The position numbers and the translations under genes are program-made. The notes under the pieces are model-generated. The model did not search any database. It was not told the DNA's origin and saw nothing but the letters and a program-made list of their open reading frames with translations. Below, one piece after another: positions 19,930 through 32,720 of a DNA stretch of 64,000 nt (position 1 is the first letter of the stretch; the number at the start of each line of letters is the position of its first letter). The stretch is from Siphonodentalium dalli. Taxonomy: Eukaryota > Mollusca > Scaphopoda > Gadilida > Siphonodentaliidae. The DNA lies in the NCBI GenBank assembly GCA_032622095.1, contig CP136062.1, positions 156,670,875 to 156,734,874 of the forward strand, read 5' to 3'.

Positions 19930-22900
19930 GGAACTTTAACCAGGACAGGCGTGTTGGGACCCTAAAGGGACGGGACAGTAATTCTAGCTGGACCCGGGCC
20001 GTGGCTATTAATCTAACCGCGGGCGGGACAAATCGGTACCCTAACCCTAACCGGGGCGGGACGCGACTCTAACATTAACTGGGACGGGACCTTAGGCCTA
20101 ACCCTAACCGGGACGGCAGCTTAACCCTAACACCGAACAGGACGACGCGGTATCTTAACCCTGACCGGACGGGACCATAAGTTGTATGTGGGTGTTCGGA
20201 ACGGATTGTAACTTAACCATAACCGAACCTGGGCCCTACCCCGGAGCGAAACGGTGCGGGACCCCAACCTTAACCCAGACTGGACGAGACCGTAATTCTA
20301 GCTGGACCGTGACTCATAGTTCTAACCGCGGACGGAACAAGTCGGGATCCTAACCGGGGCGGGACGAAACCCTCACTATAACCGGGACGGGAAATAAAGC
20401 ATAAACATAACCCTAACGGCAGCTTAACTCTAAGACTGAACAGGCCTAGTCCGACCGGACGGGACCATAACCTTTATGTTGGGGTCGGAGTGACTGTAAC
20501 TTTAACCCTAACCGGATCGGGGCCCTATCCAGGAACTGAACGGGGCGGGGCCCTAAGCCAGGCAGGACGGGACCTTGACCCAACCCTGACGGGACATTAA
20601 CACTGGCTACACCAATAACCCTAAACCTAAACGTCACTGGACGGCTCTGAACGGGAATTTAACCCTAGCCCTAACCGAGACGGGACCATAACGCTAACCG
20701 TTAGGGGAACCCAGTACTAACCGGGACGTGACCCCTGACCCTAACCTATTCGGGACGGGAGCTTAACCCTAACTCTAACCGGGACGGTTGGAACCTAACA
20801 CTAACAATACTCGTAACCTGATGGTGGATCCGGATGGTCCGTACATCGGACGGGACGAGCCGGGACCATAACAAGGAAGAGACGGGACCATAGGACGGTA
20901 CCCTATCTCTAACCGGAACCCTAACCCTACCCCGGGGCGGAAGTCAGGGGAGGGACGTTAAAACTAATCATAACCATAACCGGGACGGCACCAGTCGGGG
21001 GCAATAACAATAACTGAAAAGAGGCCTTAAGCCTAACCACAAACGGGACGGGACCTAAACCGTAATACGGACCAGAACGGGAGGTTAACAAAACTACAAC
21101 CGGGACTGGTGCTAAACCCTAACACGTACCGGACGGGCGGGATTCTAATTTGGATGTGGTGGTTCGGAACGGTACTGTAACATAATCATGTCGGGGGTCT
21201 AACACGGAAATGAATTGGGCGGGACCCAAACACTAACAGGACGGGGCCTATGCCCCAACCCTGACCGTGACGGGACCTCAACCCTTGGCAAAACTATAAC
21301 CCAAACCCTAAAGGGACTGGACGGTTCGGGCGGGAACTTAAACACAACACAACTAACCTGGTCAGGGCCGTATCACTAACCGGTACGGAGCCTTAAACAT
21401 AACCTTGGCGGGAGTTTAACCCTATCTGGTACGGGATGTTACTACAGTACTAACTGACAACAATCGTTACCTGGCGGGTAAACCCGACCGCGGACGGGAC
21501 GAATCGGGACCCTAACCAGGACGGCACCCTAACCTTTAACTGAACGTAACTGGTTGGAACGGGACCTTAACACTAAACGTAACCATAAAACTGGACGGGG
21601 CCAGAGGACCTGACGTTAACACTAACCATAACCGGGACTGTACGGCTCTGGGCTGGAATTTCACAATAACCATAACTGGGACGGGACCAGTCGGGACCCT
21701 AACACTAACCTGGACTGGACCTTTGTCCGATTCCTAACTCGAACTTGGACGGGACCTTGAGCCTAACCCATAACCGGGAAGGGACGGGACCACAACAAGG
21801 GCGGTATCCTAACAGTAGCAAGAACTGGACGGATTGGAACGGGACCTTAACCCTAACCATTACCCTAAACCGGGACCAGTGTCATGGGACGTCCGGGACG
21901 TTAACACTAACCTTAACGATAACCCTAACCGGGACTGGACGGCTCTGAACTGGAAATTCACCAGAACCTGACTGCGACGAGACCAGTCGGATTCCTAACA
22001 CTAACCGGGACTCGACCTTAGAGCCATATCCCTAACTCTAACTTGGACGAAACATTGAACCTAACCTTAACCGGGACGGGAGCTTAACCCTGACAATAAC
22101 CGGGGAGGTACCCCAAGCTGGACGTGGCGGGATGGGACCATAACTCTAACCCTAACCGGACGGGACGAGTCGGGAAACTAACCCGGGATGGAGAGAGACA
22201 CTAACCCTACCAGAGTATGACCCTAACCATAACTGTGACTGGACGGCTCGGGAATGTAATTTAGGCCTAACACTAACCCTAACTGGGACGGACCCTACCA
22301 CTAACCGAAACGTTACGGTACCTTAAACCAACACCCAACTCAAACCGTGGCGGGATGGGGCTGGACCTTAAGCCTAACCTAATTATGAGTGGACCCTGAC
22401 TCGAACCGCGACATGGTCTTAACCTTAGCTCTAACCGGGAGGGGACCGTAACACTATCCGAGATGTGACGGACCGTAAACCGAGCCCTAACTCTAAGCGG
22501 GACTCGACATTAAAACTAACTCTAGCTAATCCGGGGAGGATGGGACCTAACCCTAATCGGGACGGAACCGTAACCCTAATTCTAACAGGTACGGGACTCT
22601 AACCCTTACAGGACGGGATGTAAACCTTAACCCTAACTGGTACTTGACCTTAAACCTAACTCTAAGCCGAACCGTGTAGGGACGGGCCCTTAACCATAAC
22701 TCTAACCGGGACGGGACCTTTAGGTTCCCCTACCCAACCGCGGCGGTGTGTGTCGGCCCTTAATCCTACACTAATCCGAATGCCAGCGGGAGGACATTAA
22801 ACCTATATCTAATCCGAATCGGGGCGGGACGGGACCTTAACACTACCCATAACCGGGACGGGACTGGACCCACACACTGACCGTAATCGGCACGGGACGA

Positions 22901-23053
22901 TAAGGGCCGTGACGGGACCCTAGTATAACAGGGATAGATCGAGATGGGACCTTTACACTATAGCACTAATCCTAAACGGGACAGGACGGGGCGGATCCTA
23001 ACCCTAACTGGGACGGGACCCTAACCATAACCGGGATGGACGGGATGGGACAG
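19930..23053. repeat. Large telomere-like satellite array, copy A
   Basis: About 3.1 kb of degenerate units of some 20-30 bp, combining CCCTAACC or close variants with GGGACGGGACC. GC content is far above the surroundings. CCCTAA is the C-rich strand of the animal telomere repeat, but the GGGACGGGAC half is not telomeric, so this is a telomere-like satellite and not a plain telomere tract. It begins about 0.8 kb after the GTPase stop. Frames rich in Thr/Leu/Asn/Arg in it are artefacts. Confidence 0.9.
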
Positions 23054-25250
23054 CGGGCGCGGGTAGTGACAGTAACGGGGCGCGCGGGCGGAGCAACTCG
23101 TAGTTGTGTTGGTTGGGGCGTCACTGTACGTCTGTTTTCGACCAATTGGCACTGATGTTCTAATTTTTTCGGTCCAAATTATCGCCCCATGCACTTTCAC
23201 TTCAATGTTCCAGACCGAGCATAGCAGCAACTCATATTCGGACACTTTTTGAAACTCGATCCAAATTTACTTCGGCTAAATCGAATTCTATCCAGCTATT
23301 ATTTACATATACTTCTGAACACCTGATATATACATATTTTTTCTTTTGAACTATCAACGTTAGCGTTGTTAAAGTAATGAGAGCGGGTCTCAAGTTACAA
23401 AGAGCACATACTAATAACGCTGTCAATGGCTACCGTTTTAAACCTGTTTACCCTGGAAGCCTATAACATTGTAGAGGTCGGTTGTTTATTATGACATCAA
23501 GGTGAACATATCCATACTGCACATGGCGTCACTTTATATTGCAACCAGTCTTTTCGCTTGCTTCTTGAATTAACGAACAGCAGAGGAATATCTGCTGGTT
23601 GCTTTCGTGTTTTCATTTCAATTCAATATGTTGGGACGTTTGTACACCCGCAATCCGATATTTGACTAAGAGATGATTATAATTTTGCGTAGAAGTACAA
23701 TTTAGTTTTATCTTATCGAATATGCCATTTCATTTTATGCCATTGTCTGATTTATTTGATTTATATTCGTGAATAATCCTGTGTCTTTCAATTGTTCTTG
23801 GCTGATAGCGATTCACGTGATTAGATTCATATATCTGTATGTGGCTCATGTTATCGTTTCTACATTGTGTATCATGGTTTTGCATGCTTCAATATCTACT
23901 GGTTAATTTATTTTGGCTTTTATGTGTTAATTTCATTTCATTCGAGACTTTTGTAACGTACATAAATTGCCCACAACTCGATATTTGGCCAAGCGATTAT
24001 TCAACTTTTGCATAGAAGTAAACTTTATTTTTTGAAAATATCATTTTATCATGACATTCACTGATTTGTATGATTGTTATTCATGCGCTCTAAATAATCC
24101 TGTCACTTCCAATTGTCGATTCGTGATCTTGAATCACGTGATCATATTCATATATTTGGCGATTGCTCAAGCCGATGTTCTATGTTTTCACGTTTACTAC
24201 ACATAGCGATTACGCAGACCAATGTTCTACATGTACGTTGTAATATGTATTACATTATGTTGATTGTGTTCATGGTATACATTGTCCCGAATGTCCTTAA
24301 CCAGACACCACATGTAAGCGAAAAATTAATTTGTCGGATCGGAATAATGGACTTTGTCTCACTTACTCCCTATGCATGGAAATTGCTTTAATAGGCATCA
24401 AACCAGTGACATTACATAACTACGGTCTTTACTTATTGTATACAAATTAATAGAAGTTCAGTAAAAATAACTATAATTTGATTAAGTCTCTTTAATCCGT
24501 GTTATCGAAGAAAATATATCGTCAAATGTATAGCGTATTGGGGTACTATTACTTGTACAACCACTTATCTCACATATATCCTAGATTCGTTTAGTTTGCA
24601 ACTGATGGTAAATTGTGTTCTTAGTATTTTGTTGAAAGGTAACTGATATGTATACTGTTGATACGTGCGGTTCCAGCTGGACTATACGCACCCCTGATCA
24701 AGACTTAGTGGTCCTGCTAATGTGATGTGATGTGATGCTGGTGGTCTCTGCTGAATTGCTATAATGCGATTCGGGCGAACTGATGCTGTTAAGACAAAGT
24801 ACCGTTATTTTTCAAATGTTGTCATTGTCTGGGTGTATGGCTAATACGAGCGGTTTGGAATAAGACCAGTGCATGTTTGGAACATAAAAAACATAGACAT
24901 TTTGAACAAATATAATAATGGCTGCTCTGGTGTTTGCAAAACGATGTGAATTGCCATCTTGCTATAGTCGATTTGTCACAACTAGTACAACCAATATAAA
25001 CATATCTCGCAATATATATGTGTTGGAATGTTTGATACACACAATGGCTTTTCATATTGCAGATTTTCCGAACGCCGCACAAACGACAATTTTAGAACAA
25101 ATAACGTACATGTTCTTAACAGCGTAAATTTGCCATGACAGCATCTTAGCAATTCAACAGGGCCCACCAGCATCGCATCACATTGGCGGGACCAGTTGAC
25201 CAGTTGTGATACTGTAATAGGATACTGTAATGGTCTGACTGTATTTGTGT
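23054..25250. other. 3' flank of copy A without recognised genes
   Basis: The first 100 bp after the array stays GC-rich (GGGGCGCGCGGGCGG), then normal AT-rich sequence follows. Short open frames (23232-23426 minus, 24113-24391 plus, 24918-25127 plus) have partial equivalents in copy B but show no recognisable domain, and copy B carries truncating differences. Nothing convincing was found. Confidence 0.5.
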
Positions 25251-25980
25251 TCGAGGGTACGCCAATACATGGGATTCGTTAATCAAATAATTTATTATTG
25301 CGACAGTTCTTTAATCTTAGTGTTCGATATTCCGAGAGTTCGATACTTAAGAATTTACAGCGACGTGGACATGAATAACAGTCGGGCCTCATCAACATAA
25401 AATAAATGTTCCCCGAGGCATCACCATGCGCAAAAGAATCCCACCGGTATCAACTTTAAACACCATACATACATTTGGGAACAGACAATTAACACACGCG
25501 TATATATAATTGCGTAAATGATACACAAATATCCAAATGTTTGTCTTTGTCGTGTCTTATACATGTATGTTACAACATATGTGACTTATTGGTGCTCTAT
25601 ATAAAGATTCACGTACATGCACGTGCGTGAGCGACACATACACGTGTAATAATTTAACGCGATGCTGAAACGGATGCCAGCTTCCGTATGTGAGGAAACT
25701 ACATGCTATTCTGAAAGCTAGCGCGACCTACATGTATATTTACATATTCGCGACTTTCGGACTATCGAATAATCGTAATATCTAACTATCTGACAAACGA
25801 ACTGCCTAATTTTTTCGTCATTTGACAAATATACAACATTCATATTTGAGAATAAGTGGGACAGTTGAAGCACAGGTCCCCAGATCAAAGATTTACTCCA
25901 CCCCCAATAATACTTAATCCCATAGAAATGTATTCAACTTGGCGTTGCCTAATTTTTATTTATTTTTTTCACTAAAAAAA
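25250..25980. other. Start of the spacer between the copies
   Basis: AT-rich sequence with no recognised gene or transposon domain. It contains a small self-complementary stretch near 25610-25645 (ACGTGCGTGAG, CACGTG). Confidence 0.5.
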
Positions 25981-27429
25981 CAGGTTCAAAATAGAAAACA
26001 AATATTTTTGTTACATAAAGGCCTCATATATACGTAGAAATATATTTTCTTACTCATCAATTTGATGTATCCCGTGTAAAAACATGGTCCAGAAAAACTC
26101 CTGTTATGAGCACAGGTCTGACGGAAACCGGCTGTTGAAATCCCTCGATCGAGATGGAGTCCGCTCAACTCGGTCAAAGAGCCGGATTTTGACCACACCG
26201 ACTTGTGCTTCAAAAACGCACTAAACGGTAAGTAGAATATATATATTATACATAATTAGAAGCGGAATCACGGCATCATATCTCTCGTATTTATTGAAAT
26301 AATCAGTTTCATAAAACCGGAAGCAAATTTAAATTGTCCAAAACAAGCCATTTTGTAAGTAAGCTGATATGACGTAACACTAATTTGTCATTGGCCCAAT
26401 ATAAATCAAATATATAACGAAGAAGTAATGTACATACGCTCTAAATATTTACGAAGTTATATTCTTGTCCATGTGTATGTTTTCAAATCGGCATTCGTGT
26501 TAATTCAATCTTTATCTATTCTTTTCATTTTTTATAAATACATATTGTGTTGCATAGAATTATAAATAGATGTCACTTATAAATAGATGTCACTTAGATA
26601 TTTTCGCAAGGATAAATATTTAATGATTTAAAAAAAGATATTGATATAAAACAAAAAAATAATAACATTAAGAAGGACAATCCCGGGTTACGCCCCCCCC
26701 CCCCAATCACTCTTTCACATAATGATTAATAAATTTTTAATAAATGATATATATAAAAATACTTCTAGTTCATAAAAATTATTTAAATTATTGTGTATTT
26801 TACCTGTGTCTGTTAGATTTCCGACCAGAAAACGATGATTTAATTTGGCCAAAGTTTTTTTTAATTTGGCCAAAAAACATTTGGCTAAAGTTTTTTTCAT
26901 TTGGCTAATAAAATTTTCATTTGGCTAAACTTTTGGCTAAAGATTTTTTCGGTCCAGCGTGAACACTGTTATAAATACATATTGTGTTGCATAGAATTAT
27001 AAATAGTACACACGGCAGACTCGCATAAAATGGCTGGTTTTGGAAAATTTATATTTGCTTCCGAATTCATGAATCTGATTTTTTTCAATAAATACGAGAG
27101 ATACGATGACGTGATGTGGCCAGATTGGTTTGGGTGTGTCAGTAATTAATTCCGCTTCTAATGATGTATAATATATATATTTTACTTAACGTTGAGAGTT
27201 TTTGAAGCGCAAGTCGGTGTAAAAATCCGACTCGCTGACCCAGTTTAGCGGGCACCATCTAGAACGAGTGATTTTAGCAGTCGGTTTGCTCCAGACCTGT
27301 GCTCATATCCGGAGTTTTTCTGAACCAATTTTACACGGCATACTTAAAATTGAAGAGTAATAAAATATCTTTCTACCTATATATGAAGCATTTATGTTGC
27401 TAACATTATTTTTGTGTGTTTTGAACCTG
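25981..27429. mobile_element. Foldback / long-TIR non-autonomous element
   Basis: Left arm 25981-26356 and right arm 27026-27429 are inverted copies at moderate identity, starting CAGGTTCAAAA and ending TTTTGAACCTG. The arms are almost 0.4 kb each and match along their whole length (for example AAGTCGGTGT, CAGACCTGTGCTCAT, AATAAATACGAGAGAT). The middle has no coding sequence, but a 38-bp direct repeat (26532-26569 and 26969-27006) and about six TTTGGCYAAA motifs at 26846-26940. No clear target-site duplication was seen. The minus-strand frame at 26715-26900 is a repeat artefact. Confidence 0.8.
26693..26704. repeat. Homopolymer C run
   Basis: Twelve consecutive C bases inside the foldback element; a likely site of length error in sequencing. 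Confidence 0.9.
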
Positions 27430-28637
27430 TTTGTGGACTTTGAAAAAGTTATAACAAATTAGGGCCGTCCGCGTTCGATACCTTTCTATTATAGGAAGAA
27501 TATAGGGGCGGTGCATTTTTGTTTTTGTTCTGGCGACCTGTGAGTTAAAGATGCCCAAATTTGATAAAATACAAAATACACCTAATGTGACAAAATACAC
27601 AAAATTTGACAAAAACAAATCTTTGGCAACATAAGCATGGACGCTATCATAGACGATATTGGAATGTTTGCTAGACTGACCACAGTCAAACGTGCTAAAA
27701 AGTTGCTCTTTTGAAATTCGACATTTGGCCATCAATACTTCATAATGATAATGCAGGGTTCGTTGTGCCATTCATTTTCGTGTATACAAACTGTGCATTT
27801 GAAGGTTGTTTGCTGTCAAACCGTCAGGGCATCTTTAAGTCATCGCTAGCAACGTTAGATGTCCTCACAAAACCTAAGTATACACAATGATGCGAGTCTT
27901 TCCAGTAGGAGCGTGGACGAACAAAGTATGAGGAGTTCCAACTCTAGAACATCCTACATACAGTTGTCCATGCGAAAATTAAGACAGTTGTAAACAAACA
28001 ACAAATACAGTTTGGCCTTGAGACTGATTAATTGAAATGGCATAGCTCAATTTTTGATTTTAGTTTCTTAAACCGAAACGGAATGTCAGATGGTATGGGG
28101 GTGTGCATGGCATAAACACATATTCTCCCTTACCACAGCCAGGCAGAATAGTAGCCACAATGACATGCGCCAATAGCTTAGTGACCACCAGCCGTGTTCC
28201 GTTGAAAATGTTGCGCAGACGCATGGTTTTGCTCCTGCTTTCAGCCAAATATTGTGAAGAGGAAGACATGGTGGCTCTAATAAATTAAATTATGTGCGAT
28301 ATGTGACAACCTCTGATGAATCTGTAACAACGTCAACTGATGTGTAGGAATGGGAGCTCCCGGGCATTTCATTAACACGTTTGTTGTTGATGCTGTTCAG
28401 TCACAGACATTGGCGCAATAAGTGCAAGTTTACATAGACAAGTAATGTTTTGATAGTGGTCGCGTAGGTTTGAGAATACACGTGAAACGGGGAAGGATCC
28501 ACACACCATCATCGTCTAAAAACACTTTAGTTTCTCTAAGTTGTTGTAATGTTCGAGCGAACTGTGCGAAAGCTGGTTCCCATGGAGTTGTGCTCGCAGC
28601 GATTTATGGTTAACATGGTGCCGCAACGAAGAAGACT

Positions 28638-29215
28638 TCACGCAAGCCTGGTTCCGTCAGCTTTCGTCCCCCTGGTAATGACTGGTAAAGTTTGCCTAAA
28701 GTCACCAGACAACATGACAGTGAGTCTCCCCATTTGTGGATTTGTATCCCGTACGTCTTTTAATGTTATGTCAATTGCCTCCAATGCTCTGGTATGTGCC
28801 ACTGTGCATTCATCCCATACAATCATGGGTCACGTTCTGAAAAATTGCGCAAGTCCGGAAGTTTTGGAAATGTTGCAAACCGGAGCATCATTGGTGACCA
28901 AGTCCAAAGACAACTTAAAGGCAGAATGAGCTGTGGCAGCATTACCCGACGAAGCAACATGTTCGTGACGAAGTTTCCCCAGTTCCAGCAGGTGCATCGT
29001 GAAAACATATTCCTCCAGTATGAGATTGCACTCGACCGATGGTGGAATATACTACCCTTTATTCGTGTAAAAGTTTTTTTTTCATTTTCATTAATGTATC
29101 CGACCAAAGAATCGATGTCGTTGAATGTTTGCCGTAATATCTCGTTGTCAGAATGTTCAGCTCGGTTCAGTTTGATGCCGACCAAGCGTATGCAGTCCTT
29201 TTCCTCGCATAGCAA
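28638..29215 (-). pseudogene. Helitron PIF1-like helicase core, broken
   Basis: In order on the minus strand: a linker (NEILRQTFNDIDSLV), DAPAGTGET in place of the Walker A GTGKT, ATAHSAFKLSLDLVTNDAPVCNISKTSG, an in-frame stop, then IVWDECTVAHTRALEAID (Walker B) and LSGDFRQTLPVI (motif III). At least one frameshift separates the linker from Walker A. Loss of the P-loop lysine would abolish ATP hydrolysis even without the other lesions. Confidence 0.85.
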
Positions 29216-29436
29216 TAACCCTGTCTTCTATATATATTAATGCGACAATGAAGACCTCATCACTGTAGGCACTTTCCATTTCCGGGTATCTTAATTGAAC
29301 CTGGTGTTTAAAATCTTTTGAAAAATCATCCCGTTATTGGTATAGTATTAAAGGATCACAAACTTCACATGTTTTGAGGATAATTGCAGAGAATTCGGAG
29401 GCTTGTTGCTGAATGCGATGCCGAAGCTTTCATTAA

Positions 29437-30480
29437 AGTTGCATCCCATTTGGTATCGTCTTCGAGCAGTTCGCGCTTAACGCATGCTTCTCGGTAAGTA
29501 GCGCATACGTCGCCATCCTCAATCCGGAGATCTGCAAACGAAGTTGGACAACTGACTTCACGTAGGAGTAGTCTTTAAAAAAAACATGAATGTTGGTTGG
29601 GATGGACGGTGTGTACTCCATAAAGCAGTATCAAGTCTAATATCAGCATGATTGTCTAGAGCACCTCAGTTTCTTCAAGTTCATCTGTTACACCACGTGT
29701 AGTTGGGTGGTATTGGGTTATAAAACAACGTTTGTGCAAAGGAATCTTCTTGACACAGTTGAAAGAAACCCGTCAGTATAGTATCTCACGGTGATATTGC
29801 TGCGTTATCGGTGGGTAGAATAAACGCGCTGACCATTTTCCAACTGGACAGCAAGTTGTTGGATGGCAGGATGTCGTTCGTGGATTGGAAATCCAGATAT
29901 CCTCCACAAAGCTTCATTGCTGCTTATATATCGGCCCATCTGGTATTGGGTAACTTCATCGTGGACATCTTGCTGAAGTGCATGCATAGCAGGATCCGAT
30001 GTTTTGTTGTCGCCTTCGAGCAATTCGCGCTTAACACATGTTTCTCGATAAGTAACACAGACGATGCCATCCACAGTCCGGTGATCTGCTAAAACGTGGG
30101 AGGTGGGACCCTTGACTTCATGTAGTAGTCTTAAAAGGAAACATTCATGTTGGCTGGAATGGACGGTGTATAATCTCCCTATAGCAGTGTCGTGTCTAAT
30201 TAGAGCATTGTATTCTACAACAGAACCTCGTTTTCTTCTATTCCATCTGTTGTTACGCTACGTGCAATAGGATTGTACCTGGTGATAAAACAACGTTTGT
30301 GCCAAGGAATCTTCCTGACACAGTGCTATTGCCTGCTTTGCAGCATTATCGGCGGTAAAATAAACCCGCTGACCATTTTCCAAATGGACAGCAAACTGTT
30401 AGATGCCATGATGTTGTTAGTGGACTAAAATTTCAAATATCCCATAAACCTTCATTGTTGTGTATATATCTGATTGCTTT
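29437..30480. repeat. Internal direct duplication in the Helitron (~550-bp period)
   Basis: Two successive units, about 29437-29945 and 29990-30480, share ordered blocks: TTCGAGCA-TTCGCGCTTAAC, GGATGGACGGTGT, AAAACAACGTTTGTGC-AAGGAATCTTC and CTGACCATTTTCCAA-TGGACAGCAA. The duplicated segment lies between the Rep and helicase parts. It may be a tandem duplication or two Helitron copies nested together. Confidence 0.7.
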
Positions 30481-31599
30481 TAAACCACCGTCTCCAGGTC
30501 TCCTTCGCATGTAAGAAGGATACTCATCCTCTGCTGTTTTAGTCTCCAGAATAAACGATTCGCGGTACTGTTTCTTGCACTTATTGTCTTTCATGCACGG
30601 TGATTTGTGTTTATTGGAATTGAATGGACCGTGTACCATTATTTTGTGTCTCGACAATGTCGAAGAGCCATCTGTCTGTTGCAGGATATGGAAGCTCTGC
30701 CGATATGATGGTTTCAAGCTGGTTGGATTGAATTTTGGTGATGAGCCAAATCAAAATATGCGCATGCGGCAACGAATTATATGGTGGACTTTTGGCACCG
30801 CACTGGTCCGGCAATTTGGGACTTTGTCATGAGGTCCATTACTTTCAGTACAAGGTGGATTGTCAGTGAGATAATGTCTGTGGACGTAAGTTTGACCAAG
30901 AAGAAGCTCACATTGTGTTTCCTTCCATTTTGAATTGCATGTGATTGTTATAAGTCGATCGGATCGGTCGTAATGCCGAACAAAGGTCATGGCATGAAAT
31001 GACAGGCATAAAAGTCCATACAAGAGACGGTCTTTCTATAGTTTCACCTGCCTGTGGAATTCCAAAGTGATAACCCTCTTCCCCATTCACAAACAACAGA
31101 GGATACAATAGGACATCATGCTATCTGTGTTTCGATGTTGCGTCTGAGATTATTATATCTGCATTTTAAAACAATATCCCTGGTTTCATATACCCAACTA
31201 GTCACGATCACAGCTACTTTGTTGCATTACGGTGCATTAAAACGGCGAGCATGCTCTCCAGATTGAACATTGTCAGCATCAATGACGACTTCTTGTTCTT
31301 GTCTATGTGCACATTCCAAGGTGTACTTAGACCTTTGAACGCTATTGGTTGAATGTAGCATGTTCTGTAATTTCACAATGATATCAAATCGTGTTCCTTG
31401 GTTTCCGATGTATCTACTCTGCGTCTGGCTCTGAGGATCTCGCACAAAGTAAAGTTGTAGATATCGAGGTTGTTCGTCAGGCAGCGGCTGGAGGGATCCG
31501 AATATGTGGTAAACCTGCCCTTGGACTTTATATATAGGCATACACCCTCCTTCCCCGTTGATATTGGGTCATATCGATGTTATCTGAACTGCGATATTA

Positions 31600-32720
31600 T
31601 AGTTGAATGTTATTCAGAAAATGTTTCGATTCGAGCGTGGTGCCCACCAGAAGACAAATCAAAGGCTCCGGTGGTTCTAGACGCATGGTTATTCTCATCG
31701 TTCAGATATGTACCCCACATAATATATAATATAAAAAAAACTGCTGTGTTGAGAGCCCCATGCTATTATAATTAAACTGTATAATTGAATAATGCGCATA
31801 TCGATCTACAGAGGTACATATACGCGGTTCGTTCTAGATGAAACTTCCGAGCCGAACACTGAAACAAACGCAAAAAAATGTATTGATGTCAATTTTGCCC
31901 CCATTTGTGGCCAAATTATCCACCACATAATTAATTATGTTGTGCATCAGCGACACTTTTTAGAAACGTTTGTCTTATCTATTATGGTCTTAATCCAATT
32001 AACCGACACCAATTCCCGTTCAGTATATCATGTAGACGTCTACATATCAGTTTCTATGAAAATCGTTGAATTAGTTTTATCAATTGTGTTGCTCCTCGTC
32101 CGTGATATCAATTCCTGACCCAAAATGGAAGCCATCCGGAACATTTATGCTACGTCATTAGTGTTCGTATAGCACATATATCTACATATACGTTTGGGGA
32201 CATCCAGGATACAAATGTGTTGTCAATCTTGGTGGTTCGCCCCATCATTGACTTCGGCGGTGGAACTTTTGCAACTTTAAATCATACCTTAAATTCCATG
32301 TACAATGGACATGACTATATATAGGTTTGGTGGAAATCTAAATTGACATCAGCAAAGCGTGTATCATGTTTGAGCTCTTTCACTGATGCACAACTGTGAC
32401 ATCGACTTTCTTATCCTTAAACCAAACCATTAGACTCCCTATAATCGATTACAGAATATTTTTGTTATAAATGTGTGGTCTGTGTCATTTGGGGACCTTT
32501 AAACTACACCATTAATGCCACTATGATGGAACTGGCTAACGACTCGTCAACTTAGCATTTCAATAACCCCCAAGGCAAGTATGCAAGGATGACTCGCATT
32601 TAATGTCCACAAATTTGAAGGACAGCGAACGAAAGAAATGATTTATTCCACCGAGCCCGTTTCTTATACCATTGAATTGTATGATAAATGTGTTTTGGGA
32701 GGTCTATTTTACTTTAAACA
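31600..32720 (-). repeat. Inverted dispersed copy of the 4262-5457 repeat
   Basis: Read on the minus strand, 32720 to 32160 follows 4270-4830 block by block, including the LINE-type 3' motif, a conserved TCTAATGGTTT-GTTTAA stretch and GTATGATTTAAAGTT. Similarity weakens beyond 32160. Open frames here (31792-32118 on +) are not recognised as any protein. Confidence 0.6.

Larger units (their letters stand above)
1..25250 (+). repeat. Segmental duplication, copy A
   Basis: Bases 1 to about 25250 align collinearly with 42265-64000. The alignment begins at the first base of the window and is still running at the last base of copy B, so neither outer breakpoint is visible. Anchors include GTPase exon 1 (7205 with 48463), exon 3 (17353 with 56471), exon 4 (18938 with 58070) and both telomere-like arrays. 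The offset falls from about 42.26 kb at the left to 38.75 kb at the right. The main causes are a 1.19 kb segment (about 4262-5457) and a 2.1 kb LINE insertion (with its duplicated target) found only in A, and a 0.38 kb loss from the B satellite array. Identity is high but not perfect in introns and exons. It could be a true tandem duplication or two haplotypes joined by the assembler. Confidence 0.95.
27890..31541 (-). mobile_element. Decayed Helitron (RepHel remnant)
   Basis: Minus-strand fragments follow Helitron RepHel order: KVQGQVYHIFGSL---LPDEQPRYLQLYF and GEHARRFNAP (31541-31227); FVNGEEGYHFG (about 31090); a Rep block with LPHAHILIWL (about 30750); a SPCMKDNKCKKQYRESF block (30600-30500); YISSNEALWRISGFPIHERHPAIQQLAVQLENGQRVY (about 29940-29830). 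Then the helicase: Walker A-like DAPAGTGET (about 28975), TAHSAFKL, DEC with LSGDFRQTLPVI (28826-28640), FNGTRLVVTKLL (28190), and SQGQT and FSHGQLYVGCSRVGTP (28000-27900). Helitrons move by rolling-circle replication. Frameshifts, stops and the Walker A Lys-to-Glu change make it inactive. Termini not resolved. Confidence 0.9.

Noticed and set aside
19881-22000. Thr/Leu/Asn/Arg-rich open frames in the satellite, and equivalents in copy B
   Set aside because: They follow the satellite unit and are not kept between the copies.
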